From: Pirellulales bacterium
GTDB taxonomy: Bacteria; Planctomycetota; Planctomycetia; Pirellulales; JAICIG01
Direction of reading: 5' to 3'
DNA length: 56,081 nucleotides
NCBI GenBank assembly: GCA_025924495.1
Contig: JAICIG010000001.1
Coordinates: 1-56,081, forward strand
The notes beneath the pieces were generated by a model. The model ran no database searches. It was not told where the DNA came from and saw nothing but the letters and a program-made list of their open reading frames with translations. Below, piece after piece: positions 24,005 through 33,131 of this stretch (positions are counted from its first letter, which is position 1; each line of letters begins with the position of its first letter). The translations under genes and the position numbers were made by a program.

Positions 24005-27000
24005 GTGATTTCACGCTTCTTCATCGATCGCCCGATCTTCGCTTCGGTGCTATCGATTGTGATCACGTTGGCGGGCGGCGTCGCCATGTGGACGTTGCCT
24101 CTGGCTCAGTTTCCGCAAGTTTCTCCGCCAACCGTTTCCGTCACCTGCACGTATCCAGGCGCCAGCGCCAAAGACGTGGCCGAAGCAGTGGCCGCGCCCA
24201 TCGAGCAACAAGTAAACGGCGTCGAAGGCATGATGTTCATGTCTTCGGCGTGCACGAACGACGGCCAGTACAACTTGACCGTGACGTTTCACAACAACGT
24301 CGACGTCAACATGGCGCAAGTGCTGGTGCAGAACCGCGTCAGCCTCGCAGTACAGCAACTGCCCGACGTCATCAAGCAAACCGGAGTGACGACGCGCAAA
24401 CGATCGCCCGACATCTTGATGGGCATCGCGCTGATCTCGCCCGATCGCCGCTACGACCAGCTCTATATCAGCAACTATGCCATTCTCCAGGTCAAGGATG
24501 AGCTGGCCCGGCTCGACGGCGTCGGCGACGTGTTTGTGTTCGGCCAGCGCGATTACAGCATGCGCGTGTGGGTCGACCCGGAGAAACTAGCGGCGCGCCA
24601 TTTGACGGCGGCCGACGTGGCCAACGCCATCCGAGAGCAGAATATGCCGGTCGCCGCCGGTTCGATCGGCCAGCCGCCATCGCCCGGCGAACAGATGCTG
24701 CAAGTCAGCCTGAACACGCTCGGGCGACTGGAACACGCCGAAGAATTCGGCGAAATCGTGTTGAAGGCGACGCCCGACGGCCGTATTACGCGATTGAAAG
24801 ATGTGGCGCGCATAGAACTGGGCGCCAAGAATCTGGACGTTGACGTCAGCATCGACGGGCAGCCGACGGTTTTCTTGGCCATTTTTCAGATGCCCGACGC
24901 CAATGCGCTGGAAACCCACGACCGTGTCATGGCTAAAATGGCCGAACTCAAGGAGAGCTTCCCCGAGGGACTGGTCTACGACGTTGGCTTTACGACGATT
25001 CCCTACACGCGAGAGTCGATCAACGAGGTCTTCAAGACCTTGCGCGATGCGATCATTCTGGTGGCGATCGTGGTGCTATTGTTCTTGCAGAACTGGCGCT
25101 CGGCGATCATCCCGCTGGTAGCCGTTCCCGTGGCAATCATCGGCACCTTCGCGGCCATGGCCGTCTTTGGTTTTAGCCTCAATAATCTGACGCTATTTGG
25201 GCTCGTGCTCGCGATCGGCATCGTTGTCGACGACGCGATCGTGGTTGTCGAGGCCGTCGAACATCATATCGAACACGGCCTTTCGCCGCGCTATGCGACG
25301 ATCAAGGCCATGGAGCAGGTCTCGGGGCCGGTCATCGCGGTGGGCCTGGTGCTCAGCGCCGTGTTCGTGCCGTGTGCGTTCATCAGCGGCATCACGGGAC
25401 AGTTTTTCCGGCAATTCGCCCTGACGATCGCGGTTTCGACGGTCATTTCGGCATTCAATTCGCTCACGCTCAGCCCCGCGCTGACCGCCGTATTGTTGCG
25501 ATCTCACAATAAGACGGCGGCGCCGCCGCTGCCTTGGTTGGCCTTTCCAATATTCGGCGGTTGGTTGAGCTGGTTTCTGCTCGCTGAGCCGATGCAACCT
25601 TGGATCACGAGGGCGCTGGCACGCTTGCCTGCGAACATCAGCGGGCGACTGGCGGAATACGAAGCATGGTTGGCGCCCGGAGCGGCCGTGTTGCTGGGAG
25701 CGATGGCGGGAGCGCTCGTTGGCAGTTTGATCAACCGATTCTTGGGAGCGTTTTTCCGCTTATTTAATCAGGCGTTCCGGTTGCTGACTGGCGCCTATAC
25801 GCGTTTCGTCGGCGGCCTGCTGCGCGTGACCGTCGCGGTGTTGCTGATTTACGGCGGGCTGCTCGGCCTGACCTATTGGCGATTCGTCGAAACGCCCAAG
25901 GGTTTCATCCCTTCGCAGGACATGGGCTACTTGATGGTCAACGTCCAGTTGCCAGATTCGGCATCGATGGAGCGTACGCAAAAGGTCATCGCCAAGATTG
26001 TGAAAATCGCGACGTCGCATCCAGGCGTCAAGCATTGCTCGGGCATCGCCGGTCAATCCTTCGTCCTGAATGCCTTCGGTTCGAACTTCGGTTCGATGTT
26101 CGTCAACCTGCGCGACTACCATTTGCGGCGCGATCCGAGCATGTCGAGCATGGCAATTCTCGGGTACTTGCAGAGCGAGTTCAGCAAGCAGATCGAAGGG
26201 GCGGTGATCATGGTGTTTCCGCCGCCGCCGATTCGCGGCGTCGGCCGCGCCGGCGGGTTTATGTTGATGGTGGAAGACCGCGGAGACGTCGGCCCGCAGA
26301 CCTTGCAGCAGGAAACCGAAGGCCTCGTTCAACTTGGCAATCAGACGCCCGGGCTGGATCGGTTGATGACCTCGTTCCGCGCGAACGTGCCGCAGTACTA
26401 TATTAAACCCGATGCGCGGCAATGCATGACTCGGCACGTGTCGCTGAAAGATTTCGCCGACACGCTGCGGATCTATCAGGGCTCGTTGTACGTCAATGAT
26501 TTCAATAAGTTTGGCCGCACCTGGCAGGTCATCGTGCAGGCGGCGCCGGAATTTCGCAATCGGCCCGAGTACATCTCGCGGCTCAAGGTCCGCAACAGCG
26601 ACGGCGTAATGACGCCCCTCGGTTCGCTGGCGACCGTGCAGGAAGTCAACGGACCGCTGGTGTTAACTCGCTACAACATGTACCCGGCCGCGTCGATCAA
26701 CGGCATGGCCGGGCCCGGCGTCAGCTCGAATCAGGCAATTGAACTGATGCAGCGGTTGGCCGACGAGAACTTACCCCGCAACATGTCGTACGAATGGACC
26801 GACATGTCGTACCTGGAGTTGCTCGCCGGCAATACGGCGACGGTCATCTTTGGTTTCGCCGTAGTCATGGTGTTTTTGGTGCTGGCGGCGCAATACGAGA
26901 GCTGGTCGCTGCCAATGGCGGTGATCCTCGTCGTGCCGATGTGCCTGCTCAGCGCGCTCGTTGGCGTGAGCATCGCGCAGATGGACGTGAACATCTTTAC

Positions 27001-27625
27001 GCGGATCGGCTTCGTCGTGCTGGTCGGCCTCGCTAGCAAGAACGCCATTTTGATTGTCGAGTTCGCCAAACAGCAGCGACTGGCCGGCATCTCGCGACGC
27101 GAAGCGACTTTGGAAGCCTGCCGCTTGCGACTGCGGCCGATCATCATGACTTCATTCGCATTCATCCTGGGCGTCGTGCCGCTGATCCTGTCGCACGGCG
27201 CCGGCGCCGAAATGCGGCAAGCCTTGGGCGTGGCGGTATTCAGCGGCATGCTCGGGGTGACGATGTTCGGCCTGGCCTTGACGCCAGTCTTCTTCTACAG
27301 CATCGACTGGCTGGGCGAGGCTCGGGTGTTCAGTTCGGTCTGGCTACGAAAGCTGAATGCAGCCGTGCTGGGCACGCTTAGCCTGAAGCCCGTTCGAGCG
27401 GCCGGACGCGTGTTGGCGGCTCAACTTGCCGCAGCAGCGCGGCGCACGCCGAAACGCAGAACGCCGCAGATATCGTCAACGACCCCGCCATTACCCGCCG
27501 AAACGCCGATGGCCGATGAAACGTTGATCCTCGCCGTCGACACCGTGCAGGCGCCTTCGCCTGCGGCGACACAGCATTCGAGGCGAGCGCCGTCACACGA
27601 TCAGTTTGCAGGCCAAAAGAAGTAA
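24005..27625 (+). CDS. RND efflux pump 3 with an inserted two-helix segment
   Basis: A 1206-residue HAE1-type pump. The proton-relay residues D409-D410 (TM4) and K1012 (TM10) are present. The distance between them is about 65 residues longer than in pumps 1 and 2. The extra part lies at about 500-575, between the LTLSPALTAVLL end of TM6 and the amphipathic FRLFNQAF helix. It contains two hydrophobic stretches (LAFPIFGGWLSWFLLA and LAPGAAVLLGAMAGALVGSLI). A long C-terminal tail of about 110 residues (RTPKRRTPQISSTTPPLPAE) follows the last membrane helix. The start is GTG 24005, 91 nt after the adaptor. Confidence 0.92.
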   Translation: MISRFFIDRPIFASVLSIVITLAGGVAMWTLPLAQFPQVSPPTVSVTCTYPGASAKDVAEAVAAPIEQQVNGVEGMMFMSSACTNDGQYNLTVTFHNNVDVNMAQVLVQNRVSLAVQQLPDVIKQTGVTTRKRSPDILMGIALISPDRRYDQLYISNYAILQVKDELARLDGVGDVFVFGQRDYSMRVWVDPEKLAARHLTAADVANAIREQNMPVAAGSIGQPPSPGEQMLQVSLNTLGRLEHAEEFGEIVLKATPDGRITRLKDVARIELGAKNLDVDVSIDGQPTVFLAIFQMPDANALETHDRVMAKMAELKESFPEGLVYDVGFTTIPYTRESINEVFKTLRDAIILVAIVVLLFLQNWRSAIIPLVAVPVAIIGTFAAMAVFGFSLNNLTLFGLVLAIGIVVDDAIVVVEAVEHHIEHGLSPRYATIKAMEQVSGPVIAVGLVLSAVFVPCAFISGITGQFFRQFALTIAVSTVISAFNSLTLSPALTAVLLRSHNKTAAPPLPWLAFPIFGGWLSWFLLAEPMQPWITRALARLPANISGRLAEYEAWLAPGAAVLLGAMAGALVGSLINRFLGAFFRLFNQAFRLLTGAYTRFVGGLLRVTVAVLLIYGGLLGLTYWRFVETPKGFIPSQDMGYLMVNVQLPDSASMERTQKVIAKIVKIATSHPGVKHCSGIAGQSFVLNAFGSNFGSMFVNLRDYHLRRDPSMSSMAILGYLQSEFSKQIEGAVIMVFPPPPIRGVGRAGGFMLMVEDRGDVGPQTLQQETEGLVQLGNQTPGLDRLMTSFRANVPQYYIKPDARQCMTRHVSLKDFADTLRIYQGSLYVNDFNKFGRTWQVIVQAAPEFRNRPEYISRLKVRNSDGVMTPLGSLATVQEVNGPLVLTRYNMYPAASINGMAGPGVSSNQAIELMQRLADENLPRNMSYEWTDMSYLELLAGNTATVIFGFAVVMVFLVLAAQYESWSLPMAVILVVPMCLLSALVGVSIAQMDVNIFTRIGFVVLVGLASKNAILIVEFAKQQRLAGISRREATLEACRLRLRPIIMTSFAFILGVVPLILSHGAGAEMRQALGVAVFSGMLGVTMFGLALTPVFFYSIDWLGEARVFSSVWLRKLNAAVLGTLSLKPVRAAGRVLAAQLAAAARRTPKRRTPQISSTTPPLPAETPMADETLILAVDTVQAPSPAATQHSRRAPSHDQFAGQKK

Positions 27626-27634
27626 GAGACTGCT

Positions 27635-30600
27635 TTGTTTTCCAGGTTTTTCATCAATCGGCCAATTTTTGCCTCGGTGCTGTCCATCATCATTACGTTG
27701 GGCGGCGGCGTGGCGCTCTTTACGCTGCCGATCGCTCAATACCCCGAGATCACCCCGCCGACCGTCGAAGTGTCGGCGACCTACCCCGGCGCCAATGCTC
27801 AAGTAGTGGCCGATACGGTGGCGGCGCCCATTGAGCAGCAAGTCAATGGCGTCGAGAAAATGTTGTACATGTCGTCGCAGTGCACGAACGACGGCACCTA
27901 TACGCTGACGGTGACATTCAAGCACGGCGTCGACTTGAATATGGCCCAGGTGCTCGTGCAGAACCGTGTGGCGCTGGCCCAGCCGATTCTCCCCAGCCTT
28001 GTGCAGCGGCGCGGAGTCGTGGTCAAGAAAAAGTCGCCCAGCGTGTTGATGATCGTCAACCTGTTTTCGCCGGACAATAGCCGCGACAACCTCTACCTAA
28101 GCAACTATGCCACGATCCAGCTCAAAGACGAGCTTTCGCGCTTGCAGGGGGTGGGCGATATCACCTACATCGGCCAGCGTGACTACAGCATGCGGCTCTG
28201 GCTCGATCCGGAGAAGATGGCCTACCGCAACCTGACGACCGCCGACGTCGTGCGCGCCATCGAACAACAGAACACTCAGGTGGCCGCCGGCCAGATTGGC
28301 CAGCCGCCGGTGGCAAACGGACAAGTGTTTCAGTTCACGATGAGCACGATGGGCAGACTGGTCGAGGTCGAGCAGTTTGCCGACATGATTCTCAGGACTG
28401 ATGCCGAAGGTCGCTTCGTGAGGTTGCGCGACGTGGCGAATATCGAGCTCGGCGCGCTCGTCTATGATCAGACTTGTACGCTCGATGGCCAGCCTTCGGT
28501 AGCGCTTTCGATCTATCAGCTGCCCGGCTCGAATGCTCTGGAAACGGCGCGGCAGGTTCGCACCAAAATGGAAGAGCTCAAAGATCGCTTCCCGGAAGGG
28601 ATCGATTACGCCATCGTCTACGATACGACGCCGTTTATCGAGGAGTCGATCAACGAAGTCTTCAAGACGCTGCGCGATGCGATCATTCTGGTGGCGATCG
28701 TCGTGCTGTTGTTCCTGCAGAACTGGCGCTCGGCAATCATTCCGCTGATCGCAGTGCCGGTGGCCGTGATCGGAACCTTCGCGGTAATGGCCATGATGGG
28801 CTTCAGTCTCAACAACCTGACCTTGTTCGGACTGGTGCTCGCCATCGGCATCGTCGTTGACGATGCAATCGTGGTGGTCGAAGCGGTCGAGCATCATATC
28901 GAGCACGGCATGTCGCCGCGCGACGCCACGATTAAGGCCATGGAACAGGTCTCCGGACCGGTAATCGCCGTGGGCCTGGTATTGACGGCCGTGTTCGTGC
29001 CGTGCGCCTTTATCAGCGGCATCACGGGGCAATTCTTCCGGCAGTTTGCCTTGACGATTGCCGTCTCGACGATTATCTCCGCGTTCAATTCGCTGACGCT
29101 CAGTCCTGCGCTGACGGCCTTGCTGTTGCGCGCCCGCGATAAAGGCTCCGCCGCGCCTTTGCCGCGATTAACGTTTCCTTTGGCCGGCGGATGGCTAGGC
29201 TGGACGCTGCTCGCCCCCTATTTTGCGCCCTATGTCGCCCCGGCGCTCGCAGTCGCGCCTGAAACCTGGTCCGAGTCGCTGTCTGAATACTCACCGTGGC
29301 TAGCGCCTGGGGCCGCCGCGCTATGCGGGGCAGTGACGGGCTTCCTCGTCGGCGGCGTGTTGAACTGGTTGCTCAGTTGGCTGTTTCGCACGTTCAATAG
29401 GGGATTCGACTTCGCCACGGGCATTTACGCCCGAGTCGTAGGCGGCCTGTTGCGCGTCAGCGTGCTGGTGCTGATTATTTATGGCGGGCTGGTAGGCTTG
29501 ACGTACAAGGCGTTCGTCGAAACGCCCAAAGGGTTCATTCCCGCTCAGGATAAAGGTTATCTGCTGGTCAACGTGCAGTTGCCTGACTCGGCGTCAGTAC
29601 AGCGCACCCGGCAGACAATGTTGCAAATCGAAAAGCTCGCCGCGGAAATTCCCGGCGTGAATCATACGGTCGCCATTGCCGGCCAGTCGATTCTGCTCAA
29701 CGCGAATGCTCCCAACTTCGGCGCGATGTACGTGATGCTCGACGAGTTTCATCACCGCGTGAAGGAGGGCCTGTCGGGCGATCAGATTGCGGCCCAATTG
29801 CAGACCAAGCTGCAGGGGGCCGTGGGCGACGGCCTGATCAATGTCTTCGGCGCGCCGCCGGTCGAAGGGCTCGGCACTGCGGGCGGCTTCAAGATCGTCA
29901 TCGAGGACCGCGGCGACACAGGACCGGAATTGCTGCAGTCGATCGCCGACAAGACGGTTGCGTCCGGCAACAGTTCGGCGGAATTGCGCGATCTGTTCTC
30001 CAGCTTTCGAGCGAACACGCCCTGGCTGTATCTGGATATCGACCGTTCTGCCGCCAAGCGAATGGGGCTCGATATCGGCGACCTGTTCAATACGCTGCAA
30101 GTCTACCTGGGCTCGCTCTACGTCAACGACTTCAACCGCTTCGGCCGCACGTGGCAGGTGAATGTGCAGGCCGCCGCCGAATTCCGCAACCAGATCGACG
30201 ATTTAAAGCGAGTCAAAATTCGCAATCGCGAAGGGCGAATGGTGCCGCTGGCCAGCCTGGCGGAAGTCCGCGACGCGAGCGGTCCCGCCATGATCACGCG
30301 TTATAATCTGTACCGCGCGGCGCCGATCAACGGCAGCCCGGCGCCCGGGGTCAGTTCAGGGCAGGCGCTCGAGGTAATGGAGCAGGCCGCGCGACAGGAT
30401 CTACCGCGGTCCATGCGGGCCGAGTGGACCGAGCTGGCATTACTGCAGTTGCAGACGGGCAACACGGCCATGCTTGTATTCTTATTGGCGGTCGTGCTGG
30501 TGTTTCTGGTGCTGGCTGCACAATATGAAAGCTGGGCCTTGCCGATGGCGGTGATCCTGGTGGTGCCGATGTGCTTGCTGTGCTCAGTCGTCGCCGTGTT

Positions 30601-30976
30601 GTTCGCTGAAATGGACGTCAACATCTTTACCCAAGTCGGCTTCGTCGTCTTGATCGGGCTGGCCTGCAAAAACGCCATCTTGATCGTAGAATTCGCCAAG
30701 GCGCAAAGCGAACATGGCGTCTCCAGCCGCGAGGCCACGCTGCAGGCCTGCAAGCTGCGGCTCCGTCCGATCGTGATGACTTCGCTGGCCTTCATTCTTG
30801 GCGTGGTGCCCTTAATGATCTCCGAGGGCGCCGGCGCTGAAATGCGTCGCACGCTCGGCGCCGCCGTCTTCGGCGGCATGCTCGGTGTGACGGTGTTCGG
30901 CATCTTCCTCACGCCTGTCTTTTACTATGTGATTCAATGGGTCAGCGACCTGCGGCGGCGCTCGGCCGATGCGTGA
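27635..30976 (+). CDS. RND efflux pump 4 with an inserted two-helix segment
   Basis: A 1113-residue HAE1-type pump. D409-D410 in TM4 and K1012 in TM10 are intact. As in pump 3, about 65 extra residues lie at about 500-583, with two hydrophobic stretches (LTFPLAGGWLGWTLLA and LAPGAAALCGAVTGFLVGG). It begins with TTG 27635, 9 nt after the pump 3 stop; the FSRFFINRPIFASVLSIII opening fixes this start, as no other start codon is near. Pumps 3 and 4 probably act as a pair with the adaptor at 22711. A strong terminator follows at 31137. Confidence 0.92.
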   Translation: MFSRFFINRPIFASVLSIIITLGGGVALFTLPIAQYPEITPPTVEVSATYPGANAQVVADTVAAPIEQQVNGVEKMLYMSSQCTNDGTYTLTVTFKHGVDLNMAQVLVQNRVALAQPILPSLVQRRGVVVKKKSPSVLMIVNLFSPDNSRDNLYLSNYATIQLKDELSRLQGVGDITYIGQRDYSMRLWLDPEKMAYRNLTTADVVRAIEQQNTQVAAGQIGQPPVANGQVFQFTMSTMGRLVEVEQFADMILRTDAEGRFVRLRDVANIELGALVYDQTCTLDGQPSVALSIYQLPGSNALETARQVRTKMEELKDRFPEGIDYAIVYDTTPFIEESINEVFKTLRDAIILVAIVVLLFLQNWRSAIIPLIAVPVAVIGTFAVMAMMGFSLNNLTLFGLVLAIGIVVDDAIVVVEAVEHHIEHGMSPRDATIKAMEQVSGPVIAVGLVLTAVFVPCAFISGITGQFFRQFALTIAVSTIISAFNSLTLSPALTALLLRARDKGSAAPLPRLTFPLAGGWLGWTLLAPYFAPYVAPALAVAPETWSESLSEYSPWLAPGAAALCGAVTGFLVGGVLNWLLSWLFRTFNRGFDFATGIYARVVGGLLRVSVLVLIIYGGLVGLTYKAFVETPKGFIPAQDKGYLLVNVQLPDSASVQRTRQTMLQIEKLAAEIPGVNHTVAIAGQSILLNANAPNFGAMYVMLDEFHHRVKEGLSGDQIAAQLQTKLQGAVGDGLINVFGAPPVEGLGTAGGFKIVIEDRGDTGPELLQSIADKTVASGNSSAELRDLFSSFRANTPWLYLDIDRSAAKRMGLDIGDLFNTLQVYLGSLYVNDFNRFGRTWQVNVQAAAEFRNQIDDLKRVKIRNREGRMVPLASLAEVRDASGPAMITRYNLYRAAPINGSPAPGVSSGQALEVMEQAARQDLPRSMRAEWTELALLQLQTGNTAMLVFLLAVVLVFLVLAAQYESWALPMAVILVVPMCLLCSVVAVLFAEMDVNIFTQVGFVVLIGLACKNAILIVEFAKAQSEHGVSSREATLQACKLRLRPIVMTSLAFILGVVPLMISEGAGAEMRRTLGAAVFGGMLGVTVFGIFLTPVFYYVIQWVSDLRRRSADA

Positions 30977-31136
30977 TGGCGCCGCGCTGCGTCTTATGGC
31001 GCGAGTGTGCATCCAAGAACCCAGTCAAAGGGCGTTCGATCCCAACCAGAGAGGGGGGCTTCAATTGCCGTTCCGAATGCCTTGGCAGACGGGTTGACCT
31101 AAGCATCTCAGCCTGACTACATTTCCCTTAGTAACG

Positions 31137-31173
31137 AACCCGGCAGCGCTTGCCAGACGCTGCCGGGTTTTTT
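31137..31173 (+). terminator. Strong intrinsic terminator after pump 4 / in leader of second response regulator
   Basis: AACCCGGCAGCG (31137-31148) pairs with CGCTGCCGGGTT (31158-31169), 12 perfect pairs with a 9-nt loop, then TTTT-CG. It ends the efflux transcript. However, the response regulator ATG at 31190 is only 16 nt beyond, leaving no room for a downstream promoter, so the regulator is either read by partial read-through (attenuation) or starts from a promoter overlapping the hairpin. Confidence 0.85.
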
Positions 31174-31189
31174 CGTTGAAAGGCGAACG

Positions 31190-31558
31190 ATGCGGCCCCT
31201 GAAAGTCCTGATCGTCGAGGACCATCTCGAAACTGCGGAGATGATCTGTCGCTGGACTGAGATGGCGGGGCATCAAACTCGAGTTTGCTACACGGGATTT
31301 CAAGCTTTGCAGGCGGCGCCTTCGTTTCAGCCCGAAGTCGTACTGTTGGATTTAGGGTTGCCCGATATGGATGGCTGGGATTTGGCGCGGTCGTTTCGTA
31401 AGGATTTTCTCCTCTCGCGCGCCAAGATCATTGCGATCTCCGCCTTCCAGACGAACGACGATAAGCGCCGCTCGCAAGAGGCGGGGATCGATTATCACGT
31501 GGGAAAACCGGTGCAGCGGATTGAGATCGTGTCGCTGTTGGCGCAGGCGGGAAGCTAG
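31190..31558 (+). CDS. Single-domain response regulator (CheY-like receiver)
   Basis: A 122-residue receiver without output domain. D11 (acidic pocket, VEDHLE), phosphoacceptor D54 in LLDLGLPDMDGW and K106 (VGKPVQR) are conserved. It parallels the receiver at 11914 in length, motif and leader hairpin. No kinase gene is nearby. Its position right behind the efflux operon terminator suggests that its expression may depend on read-through from that operon, which is inference. Confidence 0.9.
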   Translation: MRPLKVLIVEDHLETAEMICRWTEMAGHQTRVCYTGFQALQAAPSFQPEVVLLDLGLPDMDGWDLARSFRKDFLLSRAKIIAISAFQTNDDKRRSQEAGIDYHVGKPVQRIEIVSLLAQAGS

Positions 31559-31594
31559 CGCGGACTCGTCCGCCGACGCCTATGCCTGCCATGG

Positions 31595-33061
31595 TCAGGC
31601 GAGTAACTCTTCGACGACTCGGCCATGAACGTCGGTCAGCCGGAAATCGCGCCCTTGAAAGCGGAACGTTAGCCGTTCGTGGTCGATGCCCAACAGGCGC
31701 AACATCGTGGCATGGAAATCGTGGACGTGAACGCCCCCGTTGATGACGTTGTAACCGAACGGACACGTCTCGCCGTGCACTATGCCTGGCTTGACGCCTC
31801 CGCCGGCCATCCAGACGGAAAAGCAGCGCGGATGATGATCGCGGCCATAGTCATTCGCGGTCAGTTTGCCTTGCGAGTAATTCGTGCGTCCAAATTCGCC
31901 GCCCCAGATAACCAACGTCTCATCCAGCAGGCCTCGTTGTTCTAAATCGGTCAGCAGCGCCGCCGAGGGCTGATCGGTTTCCTGGCACTGCCGCTTAATG
32001 CCGCCGGGCAAGCCGCCGTGCTGGTCCCAACCTTGATGATAAAGCTGAATGAACTTCACCCCCCGTTCGGCCAGCCGCCGCGCGAGCAGACAGTTGGCGG
32101 CGAAGGATCCGGGCGTGCGCGCCTCAGGACCGTAGAGATCGAACGTGTGCTGGGGCTCATCCGCCACGCTGGTCGCCTCGGGTACGCTTGTCTGCATGCG
32201 GAACGCCATCTCATATTGTTCGATCCGCGTATTCAGTTCGGCGTCGCCCGTCGCGGCCAGTTCCAATTGGTGTAATTCGCGTAAGCGGTCGAGCAAGTCG
32301 CGCCGGCTTGCGGCGTCGATCCCCGCCGGGTTGTTCAAATACAGCACGGGGTCTTTGCCGGAGCGAAACTGCACGCCCTGATATTTTGAGGGCAAGAAGC
32401 CGGCGCCCCACAGCCGCGAATAGAGCGGCTGGTCGCCTTTGCCTTTGGTGATTAGCACCACAAACGCCGGCAAGTCGTTATTGTCGCTGCCCAGTCCATA
32501 GTTCAGCCAGGCGCCGATGCTCGGCCGGCCGGAAATCTGTGCGCCGGTTTGCAAAAACGTAATCGCCGGATCGTGATTGATCGCCTCAGTGTACATCGAG
32601 CGAATGATGCACAGACGGTCGACGACTTTCGCCGTGTGCGGCAGCAGATCACTAATCCAGGCGCCGCTCTCGCCATACTGACGGAACGGAAAGATGGAGC
32701 CGACCAACGGCAGCGTCGCCTGGTTGCCCGACATGCCGGTCAGACGCTGGCCTTGGCGCACTTCCTCGGGCAGCGGCTGACCGCGTTTCTCGTTCAGCAG
32801 CGGCTTGTAATCAAACGTTTCCAACTGCGACGGGCCGCCGCTTTGGAACAGATAGATCACGCGCTTGGCCTTCGGCGGAAAGTGCGGGGCGGCCAGCACG
32901 CCTGGAACGCTGCTGGTCGCCGCCGAGGCCTGGGCTCCAATCAAATCGGCAAGCGCGATGCTGCCGAGGCCCATGCCGAAGCGCTGGAGCAGCTCCCGGC
33001 GCGAGAGACCGAAAGCGGGCTGAGGACCTGTGCACGGATGATGTCGCATAGACTCCCTCAT
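31595..33061 (-). CDS. DUF1501 Tat-exported protein
   Basis: A 488-residue protein of the DUF1501 family, related to the alkaline phosphatase/sulfatase fold and greatly expanded in planctomycetes. The N-terminus has a twin-arginine motif LSRRELLQ (R21, R22) before a hydrophobic segment. Landmarks are KRVIYLFQSGGPSQLETFDYKP, SWGGEFGRT-like VIWGGEFGRTNYSQGK and the GRDHHPRCFSVWMAGGG block near the C-terminus. AGGAAACG precedes ATG 33061. It is paired with the upstream PSD1-type gene on the same strand, the usual two-gene module whose function is still unproven but often linked to polysaccharide use. Confidence 0.92.
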   Translation of the reverse strand: MRESMRHHPCTGPQPAFGLSRRELLQRFGMGLGSIALADLIGAQASAATSSVPGVLAAPHFPPKAKRVIYLFQSGGPSQLETFDYKPLLNEKRGQPLPEEVRQGQRLTGMSGNQATLPLVGSIFPFRQYGESGAWISDLLPHTAKVVDRLCIIRSMYTEAINHDPAITFLQTGAQISGRPSIGAWLNYGLGSDNNDLPAFVVLITKGKGDQPLYSRLWGAGFLPSKYQGVQFRSGKDPVLYLNNPAGIDAASRRDLLDRLRELHQLELAATGDAELNTRIEQYEMAFRMQTSVPEATSVADEPQHTFDLYGPEARTPGSFAANCLLARRLAERGVKFIQLYHQGWDQHGGLPGGIKRQCQETDQPSAALLTDLEQRGLLDETLVIWGGEFGRTNYSQGKLTANDYGRDHHPRCFSVWMAGGGVKPGIVHGETCPFGYNVINGGVHVHDFHATMLRLLGIDHERLTFRFQGRDFRLTDVHGRVVEELLA

Positions 33062-33072
33062 CGTTTCCTCAT

Positions 33073-33103
33073 ACTCGTTCCCAGGCTCTGCGTGGGAACG
33101 AGT
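33073..33103. repeat. Palindromic repeat with GTTCCCA/TGGGAAC arms
   Basis: ACTCGTTCCCA (33073-33083) is followed by a 9-nt centre and its exact reverse complement TGGGAACGAGT (33093-33103). From memory, this CTCGTTCCCA..TGGGAACGAG type of palindrome is dispersed in many bacterial genomes. Here it fills the 70-nt gap between the PSD1-type and DUF1501 genes, where it could form an RNA hairpin that separates their expression. Only one copy is seen in the window. Confidence 0.7.
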
Positions 33104-33131
33104 CCGAACTCTCCCTCAAATTTGGGTTGGC

